Shown: positions 1-8,097, counted from the first letter of the stretch. The stretch: DNA of 64,000 nt from Candidatus Eiseniibacteriota bacterium (GCA_029262235.1 JAJCZU010000004.1:1248244-1312243); one strand, 5' to 3'. The notes: a model not told the origin generated them from the sequence alone. Translations and numbers: made by a program.

Positions 1-1
1 G

Positions 2-280
2 CTGCCGGTGGGTCAGCTCGACGGAGGGCACATTCTCTACGGGCTGTTCGGGGAGAGATCGGCGCGGATCTCGCTCTTTTTCCTGGTGGGAATCGGCGTG
101 TTTGCGCTGTTTCAGTCGCCGGCTTATCTGCTCATCGTCGTGCTGCTGGCGGTGTTCGGACACCGCCATCCGCCCGCGCGGGAAGCGGTGGTCGGTCTCG
201 ACCCTTTCCGCCGCCGCCTCGGTTTCGCCACGCTCGGGTTCTTCCTGCTCGCGTTCACACCGGTACCGATTCAGTTCTGA
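2..280 (+). CDS. M50-family (site-2-type) zinc metallopeptidase, C-terminal part
   Basis: The gene enters from the left edge, so only the last 92 residues are visible. The fragment opens with L-P-V-G-Q-L-D-G-G-H, which matches the conserved LDG motif of M50/S2P intramembrane proteases; its Asp is the third zinc ligand. Two hydrophobic segments follow (about residues 20-36 and 38-48), then a short basic loop and a final hydrophobic stretch, as expected for the C-terminal membrane half of such a protease. The HExxH motif would lie upstream, outside the window. The substrate cannot be told. M50 relatives cut membrane-bound anti-sigma factors or transmembrane signal proteins. The family call rests on one motif plus membrane topology. 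Confidence 0.75.
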   Translation: MPVGQLDGGHILYGLFGERSARISLFFLVGIGVFALFQSPAYLLIVVLLAVFGHRHPPAREAVVGLDPFRRRLGFATLGFFLLAFTPVPIQF

Positions 281-311
281 CCTGCGCCTGACCCGCCCAG
301 CCGCGCCGTGA

Positions 312-1184
312 TCAGCGCCAGCCGACCTTCCCGCACGTGCCTGCCGCAAACGACGGACCGGACACGCGACCGTAGAGCTTCGCATCGTCGAACGTGAACT
401 GTTCGGACCGGCTGTCGGTGTCGGGCAGTTTGACGCCATCATCGCCACCGAGGAACACGCCTTCGTTCCCCCAGTAGCCGTTGCAGGAAAACGTGGGTAC
501 GCACTTCGGCGTCATCAGATGGATCGTCGTTACGCCTGCCTGATCCACGAACACGTTGTTTTCGATGCGCGGGGAGGCGTCGTACATGCCGATGGCGGAT
601 CCTGAGCGTGAAGCGACATTACCGACGAAGGTATTGGCGCGAACGCGCGGTTCCGCGTGCTGCATGTAGATCGCGCCACCCCAGCTGCGCGCGATATTGC
701 CGATGAACAGGTTGTTCTCGATCGTGGGACTGCACTGCGGACTGATATAGATCGCGCCCGCGATGCCCGCCGAGTTCTCGCGGAAGATGTTGTTGCGGAT
801 CGTGGGCGAAGACTGCTGGTTGATGGTGATCGCGCCGCCGAATCGTTCGGCGTCGTTCCCCTGGAACGTAAAGCCTTCCACGACGGTCTGATGATCGCCG
901 CTCGAACGGATCTGCAGAATCGCGTTTTTCGCGTTCCCGGTCAGGATCGTTTCTTCCGGCCCCTTCACGCTTCGAATCGTGATCCCTTTGCTGTAAACCG
1001 CGCTGGCGAGCCCTTCGTACAGCCCCGGATGCACGAGAACGATGTCGCCGTCTGCCGCTTCCAGAATCGCGGTCTGCAGTTCGGCCGCTTCGGCGCCGCC
1101 CTTCCCCACTTCCACTGTGGCCGCGAGGATGCTCTGAGGCAGGATGCAGGTGAGGGCCAACAAGACAAGAACGCGAAATTTCAT
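312..1184 (-). CDS. Secreted right-handed beta-helix repeat protein
   Basis: 290 residues with a clean signal peptide (MKFRVLVLLALTCILPQSILA, cleavage after A-x-A). The mature part has the DUF1565/NosD-like pattern: an opening on making a list of consequences (ADGDIVLVHPGLYEG), then repeated beta-helix coils of the form N-N-I-F-x-x-N-x-A-x-x-x-G-G-A-I-Y (about residues 110-240), as in pectate-lyase-fold surface proteins. No catalytic residues are recognisable. I chose the ATG at 1184 because AGGAGAG lies just upstream and the signal peptide begins there. A longer in-frame extension up to 1256 has neither feature. It is a stand-alone gene facing away from the metallopeptidase gene, with a 334 bp regulatory gap between them. 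It is probably exported; its role is unknown. Confidence 0.8.
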   Translation of the reverse strand: MKFRVLVLLALTCILPQSILAATVEVGKGGAEAAELQTAILEAADGDIVLVHPGLYEGLASAVYSKGITIRSVKGPEETILTGNAKNAILQIRSSGDHQTVVEGFTFQGNDAERFGGAITINQQSSPTIRNNIFRENSAGIAGAIYISPQCSPTIENNLFIGNIARSWGGAIYMQHAEPRVRANTFVGNVASRSGSAIGMYDASPRIENNVFVDQAGVTTIHLMTPKCVPTFSCNGYWGNEGVFLGGDDGVKLPDTDSRSEQFTFDDAKLYGRVSGPSFAAGTCGKVGWR

Positions 1185-1222
1185 AGCTGAACTCTCCTGT
1201 ATGAAACAAATTCGTGCGAAAA

Positions 1223-1240
1223 GAACGAGCCGGCTCGTTC
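1223..1240. repeat. Perfect 18-bp palindrome
   Basis: GAACGAGCCGGCTCGTTC reads identically on both strands. It lies 38 bp upstream of the leftward ATG at 1184, and on the minus strand it is followed by TTTT. It could be an operator, or a hairpin in the leader of the beta-helix gene. The self-complementarity is seen; the function is inferred. Confidence 0.5.
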
Positions 1241-1336
1241 CCTTCCCACCGTTCATGGGTTACCGGATTTCGAACTCCTCATCAGAATCGGCTCCATCAT
1301 ACACCCGGAAGAGGGGTGATCGTTCCGTTGCGATAC

Positions 1337-1352
1337 GCGCTGCCGGCAGTGC
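1337..1352. repeat. 16-bp imperfect inverted repeat, possible enhancer site
   Basis: GCGCTGCCGGCAGTGC is an inverted repeat with one mismatched pair. It lies about 120 bp upstream of the -24 element at 1473, the usual distance for an upstream activator site of a sigma-54 promoter. The sequence differs from the CGGTAA motif found near 40 and 44 kb, so a different activator would be expected. Confidence 0.3.
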
Positions 1353-1413
1353 AGGACGCGCCTCCGGCGCATCCCTTGCCGCGTCCGCTCACCTGTTCGA
1401 AAATCGACCCTCA

Positions 1414-1426
1414 TAAGTCATTGATA
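1414..1426 (-). promoter_or_regulatory. IHF-like binding site
   Basis: On the minus strand this reads TATCAATGACTTA, an exact match to the IHF consensus WATCARNNNNTTR. It sits in an AT-rich patch about 50 bp upstream of the sigma-54 promoter. IHF typically bends DNA at this position so that an upstream activator can touch the polymerase. It is inferred from the motif and its position only. Confidence 0.5.
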
Positions 1427-1471
1427 AACAACGAATTACTGGCTGCGCAAAGATTGGCCAGGCCCCGGGTT

Positions 1472-1488
1472 CTGGCACCAACGTTGCA
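1472..1488 (+). promoter_or_regulatory. Sigma-54 (-24/-12) promoter for the metallopeptidase gene
   Basis: The sequence CTGGCAC, five bases, TTGCA matches the RpoN consensus YTGGCAC-N5-TTGCW, with exactly ten bases between the invariant GG (1474-1475) and GC (1486-1487). Transcription would begin near 1499, which places the GTG at 1501 at the RNA end and favours the ATG at 1519 as the true start. Confidence 0.75.
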
Positions 1489-1518
1489 CCAGGGGAGGGC
1501 GTGAAAGGAAACACGTCC

Positions 1519-3399
1519 ATGCGTTTATCGACAATAAAAAGTCTTCTGTGCACGAGTGTGGGGGCCGCCCTGTTTCTGATCTCTCCAACGAGCCTGATGG
1601 GCTCACCTCTCCTTCTATCGCGGCTGGCAGGTGCGGCTCCCTACACCAGTGCACAGAATGATGTCGAACGATATGGTGGTTCCGTGCGGCACCGCTTTCC
1701 GCCGGACCACCTGATCGTCGACGTCGACGACGCGCATGTAAATGATCTCGCCCGCAGCCTGGGCGATGGCTGGGTCATCGCGGATGGCCCGGTCAGCAAT
1801 CCGTCCGGCGCGGCAGAGAACGCGTGGAACCGGATGTTCGAGCGGGAGGCGGCGCTTTCGAAAGTGCACAAGACGGGCACGCCGCTGAATCAGTGCGTTC
1901 ATATGATGCCGCCGACGATCGAAGCTCCGGCGCAGGCGAAGGCGTCCTCCGGTGCGACGTACGGCGCGTACGGCGCCGGCTTCTGGGACGGAAGCGAATA
2001 CATGCTCGGCGATGTGGCCGTAGCCGTCATTCTGCCCGAGTCGAACGGCACGACCGACCCGAACCAGGAAGACTGGACGCCGGCGGAAGAAACGCACGTT
2101 ACGAATCAGGTCGTCGAGGCGATGGACTGGTGGATCGACCAGACGCACCTCGGCCCGCTTACCTTTACGTATGAATATCATTATGATGTGGACACGGACT
2201 ACGAGCCGATCACGCATCCGCAGAGCGAAGAGAACATCTGGATCGAAGATGCGCTGAAGACTCTCGGATACGACGGGCCGGATCGCTTCACGATGGCGCA
2301 GCTGTTCGTGAACGATCTGAAGGACGCGTACGATACGGACTGGGCGTTTCTGATCTTCGTCGCGGACTCGGAAGTCGATGACGACGGACTGTTCGCGAGC
2401 GGGCACTTTGCCTACGCGTATCTCGGCGGTCCGTTCATGGTGCTTACGCTCGACAACAACGGGTGGGGGCAGGCGAATTTCTCGGCCGTCTGTGCGCATG
2501 AAACGGGCCACATCTTCTACGCGCTCGACGAGTACTACAATGCCGGATCCGCATGCACCGACGAGTCGGGCTATCTGCTTTATCAGAACCAGAACAGCCA
2601 GTACGGGTCGTGCGCCGAAGATGTGCCGACCTCGATCATGCGGAGCGTGCCGCTTTCTGTCGCGACGGTCAGTTCGTCGGCGCGCGGCATGATCGGCTGG
2701 GCGGATGCGGACGGCGATTCGGTTCCGGACGTGTTCGACACGAGCCCGACCGTGCAGATCACGTACGCGGCGAAGACGTCGGCCACCGCGAATTTCCGCG
2801 TGGAGGGAACGGCACACGTTTCTCCGATCGCGAACCTCAACACGCGCGGCTACGGAAACGATATCAGCGCCAACGAGATTCAGGCCGTGCAGTTTCGCGT
2901 GGACGGAGGCGCATGGGTGAATGCCGTTCCGGATGACGGCGTGTGGGACAGCGGTTCGGAAGGCTTCTCGTTCGAACCGACCGCGCCGTCGGAAGGGCAG
3001 CACGACCTGGAGGTGCGCGGGCTGAACAACCGCAACATCCAGAGCGCCGCCTACTACGAAGACAGCTTCGACTTCCTGGGCGTCACGAGCGTTACGCTGA
3101 GCGGCGGGGACGGCGTTCCGGTCGCCCTTCGCCTGCTCGGAAACCGCCCGAACCCGTTCAATCCGAAAACGTCGATCGCGCTCCGTGTCGACGGCGCTCT
3201 CCCCGCCTCCGTTGTGGTGTACGACGCGGCGGGTCGTCTCGTGCGCACGCTCTTTGCCGGCATCCTGCCCGAAGGGGACAATGTGATCGTCTGGGACGGG
3301 GTCGACGACCGCGGGCGCCCGTCCGCGAGCGGCCGCTATCATTACAGGGTGGATGCGGGCGGCGGTTCCGCCGTCGGCTCGATGCTTCTCGTCCGCTGA
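1519..3399 (+). CDS. Secreted zinc metallopeptidase with C-terminal FlgD-like sorting domain
   Basis: 626 residues. A signal sequence (about 1-30) is followed by a long catalytic region with H-E-T-G-H at residues 327-331, continued as I-F-Y-A-L-D-E-Y. This HExxH...(L)xDEY layout resembles M64-type (IgA-protease-like) metallopeptidases, in which the second acidic group supplies the third zinc ligand. A Ca-binding-like DADGDSVPD loop follows at about 395. The last ~90 residues (RLLGNRPNPFNPKTSI... ending GSMLLVR) form a FlgD Ig-like domain of the kind used as a C-terminal sorting signal in FCB bacteria. I chose the ATG at 1519 because AAAGGA lies 9 bases upstream; an upstream GTG at 1501 coincides with the predicted transcript start. 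It is controlled by the sigma-54 promoter at 1472. The natural substrate is unknown. Confidence 0.85.
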   Translation: MRLSTIKSLLCTSVGAALFLISPTSLMGSPLLLSRLAGAAPYTSAQNDVERYGGSVRHRFPPDHLIVDVDDAHVNDLARSLGDGWVIADGPVSNPSGAAENAWNRMFEREAALSKVHKTGTPLNQCVHMMPPTIEAPAQAKASSGATYGAYGAGFWDGSEYMLGDVAVAVILPESNGTTDPNQEDWTPAEETHVTNQVVEAMDWWIDQTHLGPLTFTYEYHYDVDTDYEPITHPQSEENIWIEDALKTLGYDGPDRFTMAQLFVNDLKDAYDTDWAFLIFVADSEVDDDGLFASGHFAYAYLGGPFMVLTLDNNGWGQANFSAVCAHETGHIFYALDEYYNAGSACTDESGYLLYQNQNSQYGSCAEDVPTSIMRSVPLSVATVSSSARGMIGWADADGDSVPDVFDTSPTVQITYAAKTSATANFRVEGTAHVSPIANLNTRGYGNDISANEIQAVQFRVDGGAWVNAVPDDGVWDSGSEGFSFEPTAPSEGQHDLEVRGLNNRNIQSAAYYEDSFDFLGVTSVTLSGGDGVPVALRLLGNRPNPFNPKTSIALRVDGALPASVVVYDAAGRLVRTLFAGILPEGDNVIVWDGVDDRGRPSASGRYHYRVDAGGGSAVGSMLLVR

Positions 3400-3488
3400 T
3401 CCGGCCTCTGAGACGTCATGAGCGCGCCGGCCTTCCGGCATGCGGTGAAACGCCTGCGGTTCCTCTATTACGCTCCAGGACAATTCAA

Positions 3489-3518
3489 TTGACACTTTTC
3501 GAGGCGGATTGCTACGCT
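3489..3518 (+). promoter_or_regulatory. Sigma-70-type promoter
   Basis: TTGACA (3489-3494), an 18-base spacer, then TACGCT (3513-3518). It lies about 65 bp upstream of the lipoprotein ATG at 3583. The same TTGnCn-N17/18-TAnnnT layout recurs at other gene starts in this window. Confidence 0.55.
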
Positions 3519-3582
3519 TTCGGCTCGAACTCCGGGCGCTGTCCCGGCTCGTCCCCTCACTCCAGTAACTGGACAAGGTGTT

Positions 3583-4461
3583 ATGCGGATTGTACTTCCC
3601 GCCTTCGGGCTATTGTTACTCCTGTCGTCATGCAACCTGTTCGAAAAAGAAGAGACGTTCGTCGACGCGAGCGTGGCCGCGGCCGTGAACGGTACCGCGG
3701 TAAGCGAGACCAACACGTTTCGGCTTGCGGACTACGACATCCTCGCGGAGGGACAGGACCATCTGCTGCTCAAGGCGGGGAACGCGATTCAGATCGTGGC
3801 CGCCACGGGGTATCAGGATTCCGTCGCCCGTTTCGGAAAGAAGCCGGACGCTCTTCTTGTAAAGAAGTGGACGAATCCGTATCCGCATTTCCGCCTGCGC
3901 GGTTATGAGGTCGACGGGACGCGTCATGACGGTTCGTTCGTGATCGCCGCTTCGGAGCTTCCGATTCTGATGGATCGCAAGCTGTACGACACGTCGTTCT
4001 TTCAGACGTACGAACTCGCCGCGTGGGAAGAAGAAATGCCCGACAAGCTGATGGGCAACATGATCGGTTTCGTCGGCTCGGTCGAGCGCGTCGTGATCGA
4101 CTCGACGACGCTTGCGAAAGAGGCGGCTGCTGCCGAAAAGGCGGCGAAAGCAAAGCCGAAGGCGCCCGCAGCACCCGCAGCTGACGAGGCGCCGGCGCCG
4201 GGAACGGAAGCGCCCGCTCCGCCGAAAGAGACGGTCCGCTACTACATTAGTAGCGGCAACGTGCGCGTGCAGATCGAGAACACGACCGAACCCGGGGTCA
4301 GGCTTCTGCTCGACGGCATGATCTCCCAGGGGAAGAAGGGCGCGTTCTACGGTACGATCAATGAGGTTTCGCCCCCGAAGATCCGCAAGGACACGAAGAT
4401 CTACGGCAAGTTTCAGCTCAGCGTGTTCGACTTCGCGAACAGGCTGTGCGTCCTGCGCTAA
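3583..4461 (+). CDS. Lipoprotein of unknown function with Ala/Pro-rich linker
   Basis: 292 residues. The start has a hydrophobic run ending in a lipobox (LLLLLSSC, acylated Cys at residue 17), so the protein should be lipid-anchored in the cell envelope. The central region (about 40-170) has no domain I recognise. Residues ~177-215 form a Lys/Ala/Pro/Glu-rich linker, probably disordered, and a mixed beta segment follows to the end (YYISSGNVRVQIENT...). A weak AAGGTG Shine-Dalgarno precedes the ATG at 3583. It stands between the metallopeptidase and a convergent porin-like gene and looks monocistronic. Function unknown. Confidence 0.75.
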   Translation: MRIVLPAFGLLLLLSSCNLFEKEETFVDASVAAAVNGTAVSETNTFRLADYDILAEGQDHLLLKAGNAIQIVAATGYQDSVARFGKKPDALLVKKWTNPYPHFRLRGYEVDGTRHDGSFVIAASELPILMDRKLYDTSFFQTYELAAWEEEMPDKLMGNMIGFVGSVERVVIDSTTLAKEAAAAEKAAKAKPKAPAAPAADEAPAPGTEAPAPPKETVRYYISSGNVRVQIENTTEPGVRLLLDGMISQGKKGAFYGTINEVSPPKIRKDTKIYGKFQLSVFDFANRLCVLR

Positions 4462-4492
4462 AAAACCGCGTGGTCGTTTCGAGCGAGTCGGA

Positions 4493-5551
4493 TTATTGAG
4501 AGAGCCCGAGTCCGGGCACGTAATAGAGGCGGACCCCGAAGTGGTCCGCCGAATCGTTTGCGGTAGGAGAGGGAGAGCGGCCGTATTCGAACATGCCGCC
4601 GATGCCCCGGAAGATTTCGTGACCGATCCCGAACCCGAACGTGCCGCCTTCGCGACCGCCGAGCAGGATGTCGTCGTCTGACTGATAGCCGAACCTGATC
4701 GCCACCACACCGCTCACGCGAATCTCCGTCCCCACGGACCATCCCAGCCTGTCGACCGTTGTCGTGTTCTCGTCACCGCCGAGATCCACCGTGCGGTCGC
4801 GCAGCAGATTGTAAATGTCGGCCGCCAGCGTGATCGTGTTGTTGCGATCCTTCTCGTAACGCGACGAGTACCCGAACCGTGCGTACAGAGGTAGATCCGC
4901 CTCGCGATTGCCGATCATGAACGACGGCCCCAGATTCGCGACGGAAACGCCGACGCGTGACGTCACGGGCAGATCGCCGAGCGTGTGGCCCTGCTTGAAC
5001 AGCACGCCGAACGTGGCGGCGAAGGTCGCCTCCCCGTCGAGAGAATCGTGATCGGCGCTGTGCTGGTAGCTGATCCCCGTCACGCCCGCCGACCAGTTCG
5101 CCCCGATCTGCCTCGCGTACGAAAGCATCAACACCTTTTCGAGAATGTCGGTGCGGACCAGCGTGACTTCGTTTCCGTCAACGAACTGAAACTGACGGTC
5201 CCCTCCATCGCGCAGGATGACCGCGGCGCCCACCGTGTTGTTCTTCGAAAGCTTTGCGCTCGTCATGAACACGCGGTCGCGGCGCGAGTCCTGGAAGTCG
5301 TTCACTTCATCGTTCGGCGCTGCGTAAAACAGGTAACCCTTCGAGTAGGAGAGCCCCGCCGGATTGATCCAGACATTGGACGGTGTTCCGGGAATGGACC
5401 CCACGGCGTTCCCCATCCCCTGACCCATAGCGGTATACGACAGGAACGGATGAAGTGCGAGGTCGTTCTCTTCCGCGATCGCCCAGGCGGCGGGCGCAGC
5501 GACGAGAATTCCGAGTAGAAGAGATAAGATGGCAAACATCTTCCGGAACAT
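4493..5551 (-). CDS. PorV/PorQ-like outer-membrane beta-barrel protein
   Basis: About 352 residues. A signal peptide (FRKMFAILSLLLGILVAAPAAWA) precedes the PorV/UPF0164-type opening M-G-Q-G-M-G-N-A...N-V-W-I-N-P-A-G-L, then alternating beta strands with many Gly and aromatic residues, ending in ...YYVPGLGLSQ. PorV is the outer-membrane shuttle of the type IX secretion system and PorQ-like proteins are its relatives, which fits the FlgD/CTD-tailed secreted proteins in this window. The start is uncertain. The ATG at 5551 gives a normal signal peptide, but no Shine-Dalgarno is visible there, nor at ATG 5557 or TTG 5575. The gene diverges from dapF, whose start is only ~70 bp away. Confidence 0.75.
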   Translation of the reverse strand: MFRKMFAILSLLLGILVAAPAAWAIAEENDLALHPFLSYTAMGQGMGNAVGSIPGTPSNVWINPAGLSYSKGYLFYAAPNDEVNDFQDSRRDRVFMTSAKLSKNNTVGAAVILRDGGDRQFQFVDGNEVTLVRTDILEKVLMLSYARQIGANWSAGVTGISYQHSADHDSLDGEATFAATFGVLFKQGHTLGDLPVTSRVGVSVANLGPSFMIGNREADLPLYARFGYSSRYEKDRNNTITLAADIYNLLRDRTVDLGGDENTTTVDRLGWSVGTEIRVSGVVAIRFGYQSDDDILLGGREGGTFGFGIGHEIFRGIGGMFEYGRSPSPTANDSADHFGVRLYYVPGLGLSQ

Positions 5552-5587
5552 ACCCATGGAAATGAAACGTGTCAACCAGAGGGGCAG

Positions 5588-5616
5588 TTGTCGATTCGCC
5601 CCGATTCTCGTACGAT
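5588..5616 (+). promoter_or_regulatory. Promoter for dapF-like gene, probably leaderless
   Basis: TTGTCG (5588-5593), 17 bases, TACGAT (5611-5616). The -10 box ends only 8 bases before the ATG at 5625 and no Shine-Dalgarno is present, so the transcript probably starts at or next to the initiation codon. Confidence 0.5.
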
Positions 5617-5624
5617 CGCACTAA

Positions 5625-6476
5625 ATGAAGTGTGAAAAATGGCATGCCCTGGCGAACGACTTCCTGATCGCCGACCGGAGAGACGAGCGCGAGCGGAACC
5701 CGGCGCGCTTCGCGGCGCCCCTCTGCGACCGCCATCGCGGCGCCGGGGGCGACGGTTTTCTCGCGATCGAGCCGTCGGGTGACCACAGCGACGCAATGGT
5801 TTCGATCTGGAACGCCGACGGGAGCCGGGCCGAGATCAGCGGGAACGGGCTGCGGTGCGCCGCCGGTTTCCTGCTGCAGCACGGGGCCGTGGACCGCTGT
5901 TCGATCCGAACACAGGCCGGAGTCTCCGCACACAGGGTGATCGAACGCGCGCCGCCCGGTTTTCGGATCGAATCGCACTTTCCCGCCCCCTCGTTCGCCT
6001 CCCGGGTGATCGGGCTCGCGGAAAGCGTGCCGGAAGGGGAGCCGTTCGAGCGCTCCTGGAGCGGCGGGGTCGTCCGCGGCACGGCCGTGTCGGTCGGGAA
6101 CCCGCATTACGTCGTGTTCGAAGGATGGACCGAAGACAACTGGCGCGCGATCGGGGCCGAGCTCGAGAGCGATCCGTTCTTCCTGCATCGCGTGAACGTC
6201 GAATTCGCCCGCGTGATCGATCGCGCCGCGCTGCAGGTCTTCGTGTTCGAACGCGGCGTCGGGGAGACGGCGTCTTCGGGCACGGGCGCGTCGGCGTCGT
6301 TCGCGGCCGCGCGTCGCGCCGGCATGGTCGACCCTGCAATCGACGTGCGCCTCGCCGGCGGCACGTTATCTTTACGGGAAGAGCCCGAGGGCTTCTCGCT
6401 CACCGGATCGTGCGAACGAATCGGCGTTTTCGAAACCGACCCCTCATGGTGGGAGCGCATCAATGACTCCGAGTAA
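5625..6476 (+). CDS. dapF: Diaminopimelate epimerase-like protein, second catalytic Cys replaced by Ser
   Basis: 283 residues, normal for DapF, which interconverts LL- and meso-diaminopimelate for lysine and peptidoglycan synthesis. The first active-site motif N-A-D-G-S...S-G-N-G-L-R-C is intact, with Cys78. The second motif reads E-R-G-V-G-E-T-A-S-S-G-T-G-A, where DapF normally has A-C-G-T-G; the catalytic Cys (Cys217 in the Haemophilus enzyme) is therefore Ser218 here. The enzyme may work with a Cys/Ser pair, act on another substrate, or be impaired. The start at 5625 lacks a Shine-Dalgarno and fits a leaderless transcript. The 3' end overlaps the FG-GAP gene by 14 bp, so the two are probably co-transcribed with recG. 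Confidence 0.85.
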   Translation: MKCEKWHALANDFLIADRRDERERNPARFAAPLCDRHRGAGGDGFLAIEPSGDHSDAMVSIWNADGSRAEISGNGLRCAAGFLLQHGAVDRCSIRTQAGVSAHRVIERAPPGFRIESHFPAPSFASRVIGLAESVPEGEPFERSWSGGVVRGTAVSVGNPHYVVFEGWTEDNWRAIGAELESDPFFLHRVNVEFARVIDRAALQVFVFERGVGETASSGTGASASFAAARRAGMVDPAIDVRLAGGTLSLREEPEGFSLTGSCERIGVFETDPSWWERINDSE

Positions 6477-8097
6477 ACGTCACCCTCATCTGTTTCCCGC
6501 CCTATTCGCGGGCGTGCTTCTGGCGGGCTCCTTCCTGCCAGGCTTCTTCCTGGCAGGCATGGTGTTTCCGTGCGCGGCCGCGGCGCAAAACGATTCGCTC
6601 ACGCCGGAACCGGCCGAGCGCCCTTCGATGAACGTGCGGCGTCATCACGACGTGCGCTTTCTCGGCGCGGATCCGTGGGACGAACTCGGCGTGCAGGCGT
6701 GCTTCGCGGATCTGAACGGCGACGGCTTCGACGAAGTGATTCTGGGCGCATGGCTCGCAGACGGCCCGCGCAACGAGCGTTCGCGGGCGGGCGAAGTGTA
6801 CATCTTCTTCGGGCGCGCTCTCGAAGACTGGGAGCGGGGGACGCTCGACCCGTCCGTCATCTATGGAGGGCGCGCCGGGGACCGCATCGGATCGTCGCTC
6901 GACTCGGGCGACTTCAACGGCGACGGCATCCCGGACCTGCTGATCGGCGCGCGCTACGCCAACGGCCCGAGCGACTCGCTTCGCGCCCGATGCGGCGAAG
7001 CGTTTCTCGTGCTCGGCGGCTCGGCCGGGGAGCGTCACGAAGTCGTGGACCTGCGCGAGAAACCGGACATTCACATTATCGGGCTGGACGAGGGCGATCG
7101 CTTCGGGCGCAGAATCCACGTGCAGGATCTCGATCGCGACGGGCGGGAGGACCTGCTGATGGCGGCGATCGGATCGGACGGCCGGTACGACGAAGACGCG
7201 GACGCCGGCGCCGTTTACGTTCTCTACGGAAGGCCGCGTGATGATTTCGAGAAGGTGATCGATCTCGGCGATCGCGAACTTCCCGTGCTGCACGGGTCGG
7301 ACGAGTCGGACGGACTCGGCGGCGCGATGGCGACCGGCGACTGGGACGGCGACGGCCAGATCGACATCGTTCTCGGGTGCGGGTTCGCGGACGGTCCGGC
7401 GAACGGGCGAACGAATGCCGGCGAGGCCTATGTGCTGTTCGGTACGGGGAAACGTTTCGAGGGGGAGACGGTGCTTACCGAAGGCGGCGTGTTCACGATT
7501 TACGGCGCGGACTCCTACGACGGCGCGGGCATCGCGGTTGCGTGCGCCGACTTCGACGGTGACGGTGTCGACGACATCGCGCTCGGCGCGAACCTCGCCG
7601 ACGGCCCGAAGAACCATCGAGACAAGTGCGGCGAGGCGTACGTGTTACTCGGAAGCCCTTCGGTCAAGAGCGACAGGATCTTCGATCTCACGTACGCTCC
7701 GGATCTCACGATCTACGGTGCCCGCGAGGGCGATCAGTTCGGCGCCATCTTGAATCTGCAGGACTGGAACGACGACGGGTTCAGCGATCTTCTCGTGGCC
7801 TCCCTGCTCAGCGACGGTCCGGGCGCGCAGCGGGAGGACGCCGGCATGCTCTACGTGATCCTCGGCGCGGCGCAGACGGACCTCGAACCGCGCGTCGATC
7901 TGGCTACGGGCTCCGGCGACCTGTTCCTGCTCGGCCCTTCGGCGCAGGACAAGATTGCGACGGCTTTCACGATGGGCCGCATGGCGAATGAAGACGTGCT
8001 CTTCGCCGCCACGATGCTCGGGGACGGGCCGCACGATGAAAAGAACGATACCGGCGAGGTGTATGTCCTTCGATGGCGCGCTCTGACAGGACAATAG
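6463..8097 (+). CDS. Secreted FG-GAP (integrin-alpha-like) beta-propeller protein
   Basis: 544 residues with an N-terminal hydrophobic signal region (about 9-42, ending C-A-A-A-A-Q). At least six Ca-binding loops of the form D-x-N-G-D-G-x-x-D follow (for example DLNGDGFDE, DFNGDGIPD, DLDRDGRED, DWDGDGQID, DFDGDGVDD, DWNDDGFSD). Each is followed by an A-x-G-P-x-N-x-R-x-x-A-G-E-x-Y-V-L-F/L-G strand. This is the FG-GAP repeat pattern of a seven-bladed propeller, suggesting an extracellular binding or structural protein. It starts inside dapF and runs 25 bp into recG, so translation is probably coupled. The ligand is unknown. Confidence 0.8.
   Translation: MTPSKRHPHLFPALFAGVLLAGSFLPGFFLAGMVFPCAAAAQNDSLTPEPAERPSMNVRRHHDVRFLGADPWDELGVQACFADLNGDGFDEVILGAWLADGPRNERSRAGEVYIFFGRALEDWERGTLDPSVIYGGRAGDRIGSSLDSGDFNGDGIPDLLIGARYANGPSDSLRARCGEAFLVLGGSAGERHEVVDLREKPDIHIIGLDEGDRFGRRIHVQDLDRDGREDLLMAAIGSDGRYDEDADAGAVYVLYGRPRDDFEKVIDLGDRELPVLHGSDESDGLGGAMATGDWDGDGQIDIVLGCGFADGPANGRTNAGEAYVLFGTGKRFEGETVLTEGGVFTIYGADSYDGAGIAVACADFDGDGVDDIALGANLADGPKNHRDKCGEAYVLLGSPSVKSDRIFDLTYAPDLTIYGAREGDQFGAILNLQDWNDDGFSDLLVASLLSDGPGAQREDAGMLYVILGAAQTDLEPRVDLATGSGDLFLLGPSAQDKIATAFTMGRMANEDVLFAATMLGDGPHDEKNDTGEVYVLRWRALTGQ

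Larger units (their letters stand above)
1185..1518. other. 334 bp divergent intergenic region with regulatory sites
   Basis: No coding signal is seen. The region holds an 18-bp perfect palindrome (1223-1240), a near-perfect 16-bp inverted repeat (1337-1352), an IHF-like site (1414-1426) and a sigma-54 promoter (1472-1488). This spacing resembles a classic sigma-54 control region for the gene at 1519. No convincing sigma-70 promoter was found for the leftward beta-helix gene. Confidence 0.6.

Noticed and set aside
1251-1265. A TTACCG half-site resembling the CGGTAA motif
   Set aside because: Only one half matches, it lies over 200 bp from the sigma-54 promoter, and a six-base match is expected by chance.
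1615-3576. Long open frame on the minus strand opposite the metallopeptidase
   Set aside because: Such mirror frames accompany nearly every GC-rich gene here (also 20170-21990, 27271-28956 and others). Their products are Arg-rich and lack domains or ribosome sites, and the true gene on the other strand has clear motifs.
5547-5575. TTGACA-N17-TATGTT on the minus strand at the porin start
   Set aside because: It would force translation to start at 5539, giving a signal peptide without positive charges. Left as a possibility, not a feature.
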